Shown here in pieces: positions 13,895 through 20,771 of a stretch of DNA of 20,869 bases (position 1 is the stretch's first letter; every line of letters starts with the position of its first letter). The stretch is from Planctomycetota bacterium (GTDB lineage: Bacteria > Planctomycetota > UBA1135 > GCA-002686595): positions 1 through 20,869 of the forward strand of contig JACKHT010000027.1 in the NCBI GenBank assembly GCA_020638855.1, given 5' to 3'. The position numbers and the translations under genes are program-made. The notes beneath the pieces are model-generated. The model had not been told where the DNA came from, made no database searches, and saw only the letters and a program-made list of their open reading frames with translations.

Positions 13895-15535
13895 ATGTCC
13901 GCCCCGCGCCCTAGCCAGGATTCCAGCCCGGACTCCCCCCACGCTTCGGACCGGGATATCACCAGCCGGCATCGACGCTTGGGCCGCCGGACGGTTTGGA
14001 TTTCGGCTATGACCCTGGTGAGCCGAATTCTGGGGTTCATCCGCGAAACCCTGTCTGCGGCGCTGTTTGGGGATCGTTCCCCGGTGTTTGATGCGTTCAT
14101 CACCGCTTGGCGAATTCCTAACATGCTGCGCCGTTTCCTGGGCGAGGGTGCTTTGGCTACTTCGTTCCAAACCGCCCTGACCGAGGTGGACGGCGACCAA
14201 GGCTCGGCGGCGGGGGCCGCGCTGTTCCGGTCCACGGCGCGGCAGCTCGTTTGGATCCTCTTCGCGGTGACTGCGATCCTGGTCGGCGGCGTATTGCTGG
14301 TGCCCGATCACATGCCGTTCACGGGCTGGGCCTGGCTCGGAAGCGATCCCGAGCCCGTGCGGCTGTTGGCGGCCAGGGTCATGCCGTTCTTGATCCTGAT
14401 TTGCTTGGCAGCGTTGGTCGGGGGGGGACTCCAGGTTCGCGGACACTTCACCGCCCCGGCCTTGGCTCCCGCCGCCATGAACCTGGTGTGGATCGGAACG
14501 CTCGTAGGTTTGGGCCTTGGTTTTGGGTACTCGGCCGAGCACATGGTGGACCCTTCGCGACACCTCGCCATGGCCAAGTGGTTGGCTTGGGGTGTGCTGC
14601 TTTCGGGCTTGGCCCAATTGGTGGTCCAGATCCCTGCGTTGTATCGGGTGGGCCTCCTGGGCGTGCCCGCTCCCCTGGTTGGACCTCCCGCCGGCGCCGT
14701 GCGCGGGGTGCTATGGCGCAGCTTGCCGATGGCGCTGGGCGCGGCGGTCTACCAAATCAACGTCATGGTGGATGGCCTGATGGCAGAAAGCATGCTGCCC
14801 AACGGGGGCCCCACCCTGCACTACTATGCCAACCGGGTGCAGCAGTTCCCCATGGCTTTGATCGCGGTGGCCGCCACCAGCGCGGTCTTTCCCCTGCTCA
14901 AGGCCCACGGTCACAAGGGCGACCTACGCGCCCTGCGCAACCTCTACGACCGAACCCACCACAGCATCGCCTACTTTGCGCTGCCCGCCTCGGTAGGCTT
15001 GGGCGTGTTGGCCGAACCCGTCGTGCGAGTGCTCTTCCAGCATGGGGCATTCGGCGAACCGGGCGTGTTCCGCGCGTCAGCCGCATTGCGCATGCTGTGC
15101 TTGGCAATCTTGCCTGCCGGAGCCACGGGGTTGTGCGCGCGCACCTACTACGCCCTTGGCGACTTCCAACACCCCGTGCGCATCAGCGCGGTGATGATGC
15201 TGGTCAACATCGTTGTGAATGTGTTGATGATCCGCACCTTTGGAATGGATGTGGATGGTTTGGCGCTCTCGACGGCTTTGACGAGCTGGTGCACCCTGAT
15301 TGCTTTGCTGCCGGGCTTGAAGCGTCGCCTCCCTGCGAGTCAAGAAGGATTGCAGGGCCAGTTGCTCTTGCTGTTGGTCCCATCCACGGCCTGCGGGTTG
15401 CTGGCCTGGGCCGGGTGGTACAGTTTGGCCCCGCGGATGTGGGCGCCGCTGGCCTTGACCGCCGCAATCCTGCTTGGGGGAAGCGCCTACTTCGCCGTAG
15501 CGCGAGCGCTCAAGATCCCCTTGCGCCTGCGGTAA
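13895..15535 (+). CDS. murJ: Lipid II flippase MurJ
   Basis: MurJ moves lipid II across the inner membrane for peptidoglycan synthesis. The 546-aa protein has about 14 hydrophobic segments, as expected of the MOP-superfamily flippases. Conserved residues are in place: Arg44 and Arg50 in SRILGFIRETL of helix 1, Asp66 in VFDAF, Arg79/80 and Glu84 in PNMLRRFLGEGA, and Arg314 in YYANRVQQFP; counterparts of these are essential in E. coli MurJ. A hydrophilic N-terminus of about 30 residues precedes helix 1. The ATG at 13895 was chosen over an upstream start that adds 11 residues. It is divergent from the CPCC gene. Its presence argues that the organism makes peptidoglycan. No other cell-wall gene is adjacent. 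Confidence 0.95.
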   Translation: MSAPRPSQDSSPDSPHASDRDITSRHRRLGRRTVWISAMTLVSRILGFIRETLSAALFGDRSPVFDAFITAWRIPNMLRRFLGEGALATSFQTALTEVDGDQGSAAGAALFRSTARQLVWILFAVTAILVGGVLLVPDHMPFTGWAWLGSDPEPVRLLAARVMPFLILICLAALVGGGLQVRGHFTAPALAPAAMNLVWIGTLVGLGLGFGYSAEHMVDPSRHLAMAKWLAWGVLLSGLAQLVVQIPALYRVGLLGVPAPLVGPPAGAVRGVLWRSLPMALGAAVYQINVMVDGLMAESMLPNGGPTLHYYANRVQQFPMALIAVAATSAVFPLLKAHGHKGDLRALRNLYDRTHHSIAYFALPASVGLGVLAEPVVRVLFQHGAFGEPGVFRASAALRMLCLAILPAGATGLCARTYYALGDFQHPVRISAVMMLVNIVVNVLMIRTFGMDVDGLALSTALTSWCTLIALLPGLKRRLPASQEGLQGQLLLLLVPSTACGLLAWAGWYSLAPRMWAPLALTAAILLGGSAYFAVARALKIPLRLR

Positions 15536-15554
15536 GCGCCTCTAGCAAGGAAGT

Positions 15555-15568
15555 TCACACCGGTGTGA
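15555..15568. repeat. 14-bp perfect palindrome between convergent genes
   Basis: TCACACC and its exact complement GGTGTGA are joined without a spacer. The palindrome covers the stop and last codons of the PP-loop gene and begins 19 bases after the murJ stop. It forms at best a five-pair hairpin with a four-base loop, so it is a weak terminator and could be a protein-binding site. Confidence 0.35.
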
Positions 15569-16220
15569 CATCGGTGTAGACAAACCCGTCGCGCTCGATG
15601 GTCTCCCCCACTTCGATGGGGATCGGGTGGCGAAACATGGGCCCCGCGTGCACGAAGGTGTGAAACTCACCATTTTCCCCACAAGGATCCACGCTGGCGG
15701 GCAAACCCGCGAGCAACTCGGCATCGAACGCCTTGCCAGCCCATTCCCGAGGACATTGGGCGGGGTCCACGCTGGTCAAAACGGCCTCAAGCCCCCCATC
15801 GATCATGGTCTGGGCCAGTTCGCGGGTAGGGCGCCCCCATAGGGGAAACAGCGCACGCAGGCCCGTGGGTGCGAGGTTCTTCTCGCGGTAGGCCCGGATG
15901 TCTTCCAGGTACAAATCGCCGAAGGCAATCGCCTCGATCGACTGCTCGCGGGCTTGCTCCATGGCCTTGCCCATCGCATCGGCATACTGCTCGTTGCTGC
16001 ACGGATATGGGATCGGGACTTGGATCAAGGGCAACCCCGCCGCTTCCGCTTGAGCGACCAAGAGGGCCTCGCGCACCGCATGCATGGCGACTCGCCCATG
16101 GGTTGCGTTGACGGTGGTCAAGAGCCCGCACACTTCTACGGTCGGGTCCTGCTGGAGGGTGTGAAGCGTCCAGGCGCTGTCCTTGCCGCTGCTCCAAGAC
16201 AGCCAAGTTCGTGTCGTCAT
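15555..16220 (-). CDS. PP-loop ATP-binding protein, Dph6/DUF71 family
   Basis: This is a 221-aa protein of the adenine-nucleotide alpha-hydrolase fold. The PP-loop SSGKDS (residues 10-15) binds the ATP diphosphate. Family landmarks follow: GLLTTVN (32-38), GDLYLEDIRAYRE (about 101-113), GLRALFPLWGR (127-137) and GENGEFHTFVHAGPMF (about 180-196), which lines the active site. In eukaryotes and archaea the family member Dph6 amidates diphthine on elongation factor 2. Bacteria lack diphthamide, so the bacterial substrate is unknown, and the usual annotation 'diphthine--ammonia ligase' should not be taken literally. It follows the beta-barrel gene on the same strand by 24 bases and may be in an operon with it. 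Its stop codon lies in a 14-bp palindrome, and it converges on murJ. Confidence 0.88.
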   Translation of the reverse strand: MTTRTWLSWSSGKDSAWTLHTLQQDPTVEVCGLLTTVNATHGRVAMHAVREALLVAQAEAAGLPLIQVPIPYPCSNEQYADAMGKAMEQAREQSIEAIAFGDLYLEDIRAYREKNLAPTGLRALFPLWGRPTRELAQTMIDGGLEAVLTSVDPAQCPREWAGKAFDAELLAGLPASVDPCGENGEFHTFVHAGPMFRHPIPIEVGETIERDGFVYTDVTPV

Positions 16221-16244
16221 GCCCTAAAGGTAGGCGCACCACGC

Positions 16245-17033
16245 TCAGAAGCGAATCCGCAATCCCGCATAGGGCCCGCCAATCTTGAAATCGGCAGCGA
16301 CTTGGCTGGCCCCGTCGTCGTATCCGACGTCGAGATCAAACCCCCGGTAGCCCACCATGCCCTGCACCTTCAGCCCACGAGCACGCCCGAAGAGCGTGGC
16401 CTCGAGCCGGCCATCCACGTCCAAGACCGAAGCCTTGACTTCGGGGGTCTGGAGCTGGATCCAACCCACAGCGAGGTGAGCGGAGACGGGCGCTTCTTCG
16501 CTCGAAATCCGGAGCCCCACCAGGGGAATGGGAAACTGCTGCTCGCTGGATAGGGACAAGCTGCCGCTGGTTTCCTGCAGTCCCACGTCCAGGCTGACCC
16601 ATTCCACGCCGACCCCCAGTCCCACCATCGTGGGCCCCACGCGCGCCACATCCCAGGTCAGGACTCCGCTGTAAGAACCCATCGAGAACTGGCTTCGCAC
16701 GTCGGTGTTCGCCGCGAGCGTGGTTCCGTTGATGGTGATGTCGGCCTCGACGGTGCCGGTTCCCTCAAGGTCCACCGCAAACCCGCTGAGCTCGACGAGG
16801 CGCGGTCCATCGCGCAGGTACAACCGCGGGAGCAAGGCCGACTCCGTCTGGGCCAGGCCCAGCGAATCCATGTCGGTGCTCACCACGTTGCCGCTTTCGG
16901 TGGCACCAAACGAACCGCGCGACGACATTTGTGCGACCGCCAAACCCGCGGTGACCGTGGGGGCGTGACAAGCCAGCGAGCTGGCAACCAACAGGCCGCC
17001 AAGCCCGGATTCGATGGGTTTGGGGAAACGCAT
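16245..17033 (-). CDS. Probable exported outer-membrane beta-barrel protein
   Basis: This is a 262-aa protein of unknown function. An N-terminal signal sequence is visible (residues about 1-29, SGLGGLLVASSLACHAPTVTA). The mature chain is made of alternating short amphipathic strands joined by Gly/Asn/Asp turns, and it ends in GLRIRF, a terminal Phe typical of outer-membrane beta-barrels recognised by the BAM complex. Cys22 falls in SLAC, close to but not matching the usual lipobox, so a lipoprotein is possible but less likely. Length and strand density would suit a barrel of about 8-12 strands. AAGGG sits eight bases before the ATG at 17033, and an 11-pair hairpin lies just upstream in the presumed leader. 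It is divergent from the FKBP gene and is followed by the PP-loop gene. Confidence 0.7.
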   Translation of the reverse strand: MRFPKPIESGLGGLLVASSLACHAPTVTAGLAVAQMSSRGSFGATESGNVVSTDMDSLGLAQTESALLPRLYLRDGPRLVELSGFAVDLEGTGTVEADITINGTTLAANTDVRSQFSMGSYSGVLTWDVARVGPTMVGLGVGVEWVSLDVGLQETSGSLSLSSEQQFPIPLVGLRISSEEAPVSAHLAVGWIQLQTPEVKASVLDVDGRLEATLFGRARGLKVQGMVGYRGFDLDVGYDDGASQVAADFKIGGPYAGLRIRF

Positions 17034-17049
17034 GGGGGAGCCCTTGGCA

Positions 17050-17081
17050 TCGGCCTCCAGGGCCCTGGGTCTGGAGGCCGA
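17050..17081 (-). promoter_or_regulatory. Perfect 11-pair hairpin in the leader of the beta-barrel gene
   Basis: TCGGCCTCCAG (17050-17060) and its exact complement (17071-17081) enclose a ten-base loop. The hairpin ends 16 bases upstream of the ATG at 17033 and a few bases before the AAGGG site. It could control translation or mRNA stability, or bind a protein as DNA. No known riboswitch pattern was seen. Confidence 0.5.
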
Positions 17082-17157
17082 CCTAGAATCCGAGTAGGAA
17101 GACCCGTTCGCGGAAGCGGGAAACCGCGCCGCGCCCCCTTCCAGGGCGCCTGGGAGC

Positions 17158-17174
17158 TTCCCCGACCCGGGGAA
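17158..17174. repeat. Six-pair hairpin in the divergent gap
   Basis: TTCCCC and GGGGAA enclose the loop GACCC. The gap between the beta-barrel and FKBP genes (17034-17281) also has two copies of TAAGGTT at 17194-17200 and 17210-17216, and two GGCGCC sites at 17226-17231 and 17238-17243. These could be regulatory, but none matches a known element, and no clear promoter pair was found. Confidence 0.3.
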
Positions 17175-17281
17175 ATGGCCCCGAGGTGGCCCATAAGGTT
17201 CTCCCTCGCTAAGGTTGTTCGCCCTGGCGCCGCCCTTGGCGCCCCTACCGGGGCTTGGCTCCCCATCCTTTTTGCGTCCCC

Positions 17282-18472
17282 ATGAAACCGACCCTACTCA
17301 CCCTGGCTGCCCTAGCGCTGGTTCCCCTTGGGGGCCTTTTGATCGCCGCCCAAACCACCGAGGAGAAAGCTACGACTCGCACGATTCCCGCCGATACGGA
17401 GATCCAGACCACCGAGTCCGGCCTCAAGTACAGCATCCTGACCGAAGGGTCTGGTTCGGAGCATCCCGGCTATGGCGACTTGGTCCGCGTGCACTACTCC
17501 GGTTGGTTGACCGACGGAACGCTCTTCGATTCGTCCGTCGATCGGGGTGAGCCCGCCGAATTCCCGCTTGGTGGCGTGATCGAAGGCTGGAACGAAGGCT
17601 TGCAGCTCATGAGCCCCGGGGCCCGCTACAAGTTCACCATCCCCTCCAAGCTGGCCTACGGCGAAGCAGGTTCCCCGCCGGTGATCCCCGCCAACGCCGA
17701 CCTCATCTTCGAAGTCGAGTTGATCGCGATCGTGGCGCGCCCCCTGCCCTTCGTGGCCTGGGACGAAGCCCGCGAAACCGTGACCTTGGACAACGGCGTC
17801 AAGTACCAAGTCTTGAAGGCCGGGGAAGGCCCGCCCGCTTCCGAAGCGAAGTTCGTGTACACCGATTTCGCTCGCTACAAGGCCGACGGCAAAGTCGCCC
17901 TCGCCTCGACCATGACCGGGATGCTGATCACTCCCCCGACCTTCCCGCAGATCAAGTTCTACAGCGAACTGACCAAGCATATGCCGGCTGGAAGCCACCT
18001 TTTGGTCTCGGTTCCGAAGGCCCTCGACCTCAACGTCACCGAGGACGACAACCCCGGCCCCACCACCCTGTGGCAATTCAAGGTGCATGAGGCCATCACG
18101 TGCCAAACGCCCGAATTCCAAATGCCCGCGGCCGAAGAATTGACCACCACCGCTTCGGGACTCAAGTACAAGGTTCTGCGGGAGGGTTGCGGCAAGAAGC
18201 CCACGGTCCAATCGCGCTGCAGCGTGCACTATTCGGGATGGCTCGAAGATGGCACGCTCTTTGACTCTTCGTACTCCCGCGGCAACCCGGCCACCTTTGG
18301 TGTGACCCAGGTCATCGCCGGATGGACCGAAGGCCTGCAGCTCATGACCGAAGGCTCGAAGTACACCTTCGTGATCCCCGGAAACCTGGGCTACGCCGAG
18401 CGGGGTAGCCCGCCGAAGATCGGTCCCAACGCCACGCTGGTCTTCACCGTGGAACTGATCCAAACCAACTAG
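17282..18472 (+). CDS. Exported triple-FKBP peptidyl-prolyl isomerase, middle domain degenerate
   Basis: This is a 396-aa protein with a Sec signal peptide (residues about 1-24) and three FKBP-like units. Unit 1 (about 46-150) has the active-site set: Tyr72, Asp83 (FDSS), Val99-Ile100, Trp103, Tyr126 and Phe143. Unit 3 (about 290-395) has Tyr317, Asp328, Val343-Ile345 region, Trp348, Tyr371 and Phe388. Unit 2 (about 168-272) starts like the others (DNGVKYQVLKAGEG) and ends in the same strand (LWQFKVHEAI), but lacks the HYSGW, FDSS, GW and AYG motifs, so it should be inactive. Active units speed prolyl cis-trans isomerisation during folding of exported proteins. The ATG at 17282 was chosen because it places the signal peptide at the N-terminus. 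A strong terminator follows 22 bases after the stop. Confidence 0.92.
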   Translation: MKPTLLTLAALALVPLGGLLIAAQTTEEKATTRTIPADTEIQTTESGLKYSILTEGSGSEHPGYGDLVRVHYSGWLTDGTLFDSSVDRGEPAEFPLGGVIEGWNEGLQLMSPGARYKFTIPSKLAYGEAGSPPVIPANADLIFEVELIAIVARPLPFVAWDEARETVTLDNGVKYQVLKAGEGPPASEAKFVYTDFARYKADGKVALASTMTGMLITPPTFPQIKFYSELTKHMPAGSHLLVSVPKALDLNVTEDDNPGPTTLWQFKVHEAITCQTPEFQMPAAEELTTTASGLKYKVLREGCGKKPTVQSRCSVHYSGWLEDGTLFDSSYSRGNPATFGVTQVIAGWTEGLQLMTEGSKYTFVIPGNLGYAERGSPPKIGPNATLVFTVELIQTN

Positions 18473-18494
18473 GTTCGCATCCCTCGACCCACCT

Positions 18495-18537
18495 CGCCCG
18501 GTGCGGATGCTCGCCATTCGCACCGGGCGTTTGTTTG
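18495..18537 (+). terminator. Intrinsic terminator after the FKBP gene
   Basis: CGCCCGGTGCG (18495-18505) pairs perfectly with CGCACCGGGCG (18519-18529) around a 13-base loop, and TTTGTTTG follows. This is the best intrinsic terminator in the window. The next gene starts only three bases after it. Confidence 0.8.
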
Positions 18538-18539
18538 CC

Positions 18540-19091
18540 ATGACACCTCCTACGCTCACCACCGACCGCCTGGAACTACGCCCTCTGATCGAAGCCGACG
18601 CCGCTTGGATCGAAACGCTTGCCGGGGACCTAGAAGTCGCCAAGACGACCCGTTTGCCCCATCCGTATCCCCCCGGCTTGGCCGCCAAGTTCGTGGCTCG
18701 TCAAGCGGCCACGCCCCGCGCGGAACTCAACTTCGCCATGATCCGACAAACCGACCGGGCTCCCTTGGGGGTGATGGGCTTCGTGCGCTTCGACGGCAGT
18801 TGGTGCGCCGAAATCGGCTACTGGGTTGGACGCCCCTATTGGGGCCGAGGCTTCGCCGGAGAGGCGGCCAAGGCCCTGGTGCGCCACGGGTTCGAGGCGC
18901 TGGGACTGCACAAAATCGTTGGCTCTTGCGTCCACACCAACCAAGCCTCGATGCGCATCTTGGAGCGCCTGGGTTTTGTTCGCGAGGGCATCCAGCGCGA
19001 AGAAAGCCAGCGTTTTGGCACCGTTTACGACGTGCACCTCTTCGGACTCTTGCAACGCGATTGCGAGTGGCTTCGTTCGGAGCAGCGCTAG
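18540..19091 (+). CDS. GNAT-family N-acetyltransferase, RimJ/RimL-like
   Basis: This 183-aa protein should transfer an acetyl group from acetyl-CoA to an amino group. It follows the RimJ/RimL subfamily layout: TDRLELRPLIEADA at the start, GVMGFVRF and EIGYWVGRPYWGRGFAGEAAKALVRHGFEALGLHKI, the pyrophosphate-binding region of motif A (here GRGFAGEA in place of the fuller Q/RxxGxG/A), then VHTNQASMRILERLGFVREG and a closing strand (YDVHLFGLL). The substrate is unknown; ribosomal proteins are only one possibility for such enzymes. The ATG at 18540 was chosen because the GTG at 18501 lies inside the terminator hairpin. No ribosome binding site or promoter is seen between the hairpin and the ATG. 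Its stop overlaps the stop of the convergent methyltransferase. Confidence 0.88.
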   Translation: MTPPTLTTDRLELRPLIEADAAWIETLAGDLEVAKTTRLPHPYPPGLAAKFVARQAATPRAELNFAMIRQTDRAPLGVMGFVRFDGSWCAEIGYWVGRPYWGRGFAGEAAKALVRHGFEALGLHKIVGSCVHTNQASMRILERLGFVREGIQREESQRFGTVYDVHLFGLLQRDCEWLRSEQR

Positions 19092-19786
19092 CGCTCTTTC
19101 TTGAAGATCATCAGATGGTTGAACCCACGCAGGAAGAAATTGCCTTCGGCTGCGGCCTTGTGGAAGTTGGGCTTTTCGAGCGTGCGGTTGCCGCGCACCA
19201 CCGCGATGTGATCCACCGGACGGAATCGCTCGGAGAGCATGTGCCCCAAGCGCAAACCAATCGGAACAAAACCCTGCTTCTTCTTGAACGTATCGCTCAC
19301 GTAGAGTGCCAGGTAGCGACGATTGCGTAGGATCCGGTCCGCTTCCCCAAAAGCCTGTTCCATGGCTTGGAAGTAGCCCTCTTCGAAGGCACTCAACTTG
19401 CCAATGCAGTTTGGATCATCCGAGTAGTCGATATGGTCCGAGTACGGCGGGTCCATGAACACAAAGTCCACCTTGCCATCCTCCAGAGGTAACTTGCGGG
19501 CATCCGCCCGGAAGATGTCCTCGCGCACGGGACGCAGGTCGTAGCCAAGCGCCTTGCGGCCCAAGCTGCGGGCCACATCCAGGGTCGTACCACCACCAGC
19601 AAACGGGTCGACCACCAAGTCTTCCTCGCGGGTGTAGCGCTGGAGCAGGTTCCACAAGACGTACGAAGGGGTCGCTCCCTCGTAGGCGGGCGTGCCCATC
19701 GGGGTGTCCCCGTATTGTTGGGACGGGTAGTACCACAGGGTCGAGGTTTGCAACTTGAGCGTCGGCTTTTGCGGGCGAGGGCGCAT
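19088..19786 (-). CDS. Orphan DNA N6-adenine/N4-cytosine methyltransferase
   Basis: This 232-aa protein should methylate an exocyclic amino group of adenine or cytosine in DNA. The SAM-binding motif I is VVDPFAGGGTT (58-68) and the catalytic motif IV is MDPPY (111-115). Motif I comes before IV, and the SQQYGDTP to SYVLWNLLQRY region before it fits motif X. After the core comes a short target region ending GNRTLEKPNFHKAAAEGNFFLRGFNHLMIFKK. It is short for the class, so the recognition part is small. DPPY at the catalytic site is found in both adenine-N6 and cytosine-N4 enzymes, so the base cannot be named. No restriction endonuclease gene is adjacent. An RNA substrate is less likely but possible. 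The ATG at 19786 lies eight bases from the shared palindromic -10. Confidence 0.88.
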   Translation of the reverse strand: MRPRPQKPTLKLQTSTLWYYPSQQYGDTPMGTPAYEGATPSYVLWNLLQRYTREEDLVVDPFAGGGTTLDVARSLGRKALGYDLRPVREDIFRADARKLPLEDGKVDFVFMDPPYSDHIDYSDDPNCIGKLSAFEEGYFQAMEQAFGEADRILRNRRYLALYVSDTFKKKQGFVPIGLRLGHMLSERFRPVDHIAVVRGNRTLEKPNFHKAAAEGNFFLRGFNHLMIFKKER

Positions 19787-19793
19787 GGGGGCT

Positions 19794-19803
19794 GAGTATA
19801 CTC
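19794..19803. promoter_or_regulatory. Palindromic -10 element for divergent leaderless transcription
   Basis: GAGTATACTC is a perfect 10-bp palindrome, so it gives TATACT on both strands. On the plus strand the hexamer (19797-19802) ends seven bases before the hydrolase ATG at 19810. On the minus strand it ends eight bases before the methyltransferase ATG at 19786. A -10 normally lies 6-8 bases before the start of the transcript, so both mRNAs would begin at or within two bases of their ATG. No -35 is recognisable on either side. Confidence 0.6.
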
Positions 19804-19809
19804 GTCGCC

Positions 19810-20499
19810 ATGAACGAACAACCCGTGCAAATCCAGGCGCGCAATGCGCCGGTGGATTGGGTCTCGGGCCTCTGGAACCTGCCAGAGGGCGAAGTCTCGC
19901 AGACGGCGATTCTGTTGGCCCATGGCGCAGGAGTGGGGATGCAATCGCCCTTCATGGAGGGCGTGGCCCGCACCCTTGCCCAGGCTGGGTTCCCTGTGCT
20001 GCGCTTTCAGTATGCGTACGCCGAACGCATGCAGCGCGAAGGGACACGGCGACCGCCCGATCGCAAACCCATGTTGCTGTCCGTTCACCGGCATGCCCTC
20101 AAGGCGCTGCGCAAGCGCTTTCCAGATGCTCGCATCGTGCTGGCCGGAAAGTCCATGGGCGCGCGGATGTCGAGCTATCTGGCTGCGGAAGGGGAAGATG
20201 TGGCAGGGTTGGTCTACTTCGGCTATCCCTTGCACCCCGCAGGAAAGCCGGACCGATTGCGGACGGATGCCTTTCCAGCGATCGCGCAGCCATCGCTGTT
20301 CCTGCAGGGGACGCGAGACGCTTTGTGCGACTTGGAGCTCTTGCGGCCCGCTCTAGCAACCTACGGTGGACCCGTGCAATTGGAAGTCCTCGAGGGTGCC
20401 GACCACGGCTTCCAGGTCCTCAAGAGCCACCCACAAACCGAAGTCGAAGTCTTCGAAGACCTTCTGGCGCGCTGCGTGCGTTGGCTGCAGGCCCTTTGA
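19810..20499 (+). CDS. Alpha/beta hydrolase, dienelactone hydrolase/KANL3-Tex30-like
   Basis: This is a 229-aa cytoplasmic protein with no signal peptide. It shows the alpha/beta hydrolase triad: the oxyanion-loop LLAHGAGVGM (35-44), nucleophile Ser115 in AGKSMGAR (the G-x-S-x-G elbow is GKSMG), Asp170 in LQGTRDALC and His199 in GADHGF. The overall layout (AHGAG, RFQYAY, AGKSMG, GYPLHPAGKP, LQGTRD) is that of the KANL3/Tex30-like group of small hydrolases, in which the substrate is unknown. The ATG at 19810 is supported by the -10 element just before it. It is divergent from the methyltransferase and converges on a small membrane protein with an 11-base gap. Confidence 0.88.
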   Translation: MNEQPVQIQARNAPVDWVSGLWNLPEGEVSQTAILLAHGAGVGMQSPFMEGVARTLAQAGFPVLRFQYAYAERMQREGTRRPPDRKPMLLSVHRHALKALRKRFPDARIVLAGKSMGARMSSYLAAEGEDVAGLVYFGYPLHPAGKPDRLRTDAFPAIAQPSLFLQGTRDALCDLELLRPALATYGGPVQLEVLEGADHGFQVLKSHPQTEVEVFEDLLARCVRWLQAL

Positions 20500-20510
20500 C
20501 GCCCAAGCGG

Positions 20511-20771
20511 CTAGGAGTTGCGCCGGGGCTGGGGCAAGTTGGCCTGACAACCGAGGCTCAGGATCAGACTGGGATCGGAATGGGCGGGGCCGCTGGGGCA
20601 GTGCGCCTGAGCCGGAGGTACCTGCCATTGGGCGTCCCGCTCCATCTGCCGCTGGGTCGAGCGCAGCCCCACCACGCCTAGAAACGCAAGGGCCGTCAGG
20701 CAAACCACCACGGGCAGCAGCCAAGCCGGGCTGGCCTCGGAGGCCAGGGGGGATGCGGGACGAATGTTCAC
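20511..20771 (-). CDS. Small single-pass membrane protein, function unknown
   Basis: This is an 86-aa protein with one hydrophobic segment (residues about 17-37, WLLPVVVCLTALAFLGVVGL), short polar N-terminus and a C-terminal part of about 48 residues with two cysteines (HCPSG, LGCQ). It would be anchored in the inner membrane. The start is a GTG at 20771 with no strong ribosome binding site. It fills the space after the hydrolase on the opposite strand and I see no rival gene there. The family is not recognised, and the call rests on the coherent membrane segment in an otherwise empty stretch. Confidence 0.5.
   Translation of the reverse strand: MNIRPASPLASEASPAWLLPVVVCLTALAFLGVVGLRSTQRQMERDAQWQVPPAQAHCPSGPAHSDPSLILSLGCQANLPQPRRNS

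Noticed and set aside
13607..14617. Minus-strand 336-codon open frame opposite murJ and the CPCC gene
   Set aside because: Low-complexity Arg/Gln/Pro/Gly composition with no motif. The opposing frame is unmistakable MurJ.
14251..15579. Plus-strand 442-codon frame overlapping murJ in another phase
   Set aside because: Arg/Gly/Pro-rich composition without domains; the murJ frame explains the same bases.
16960..16980. Lipobox in the beta-barrel protein (SLAC, Cys22)
   Set aside because: The -3 position is Ser and not Leu/Val/Ile, and the C-terminal Phe and strand pattern favour an ordinary signal peptide and barrel. It remains possible but unsupported.
17312..18688. Minus-strand 458-codon frame opposite the FKBP gene
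   Set aside because: Composition of an antisense shadow, and it crosses the strong terminator and the start of the acetyltransferase gene.
19088..19786. Restriction-modification or defence system
   Set aside because: No nuclease, helicase or specificity subunit is adjacent on either side; the neighbours are an acetyltransferase and a hydrolase with independent families.
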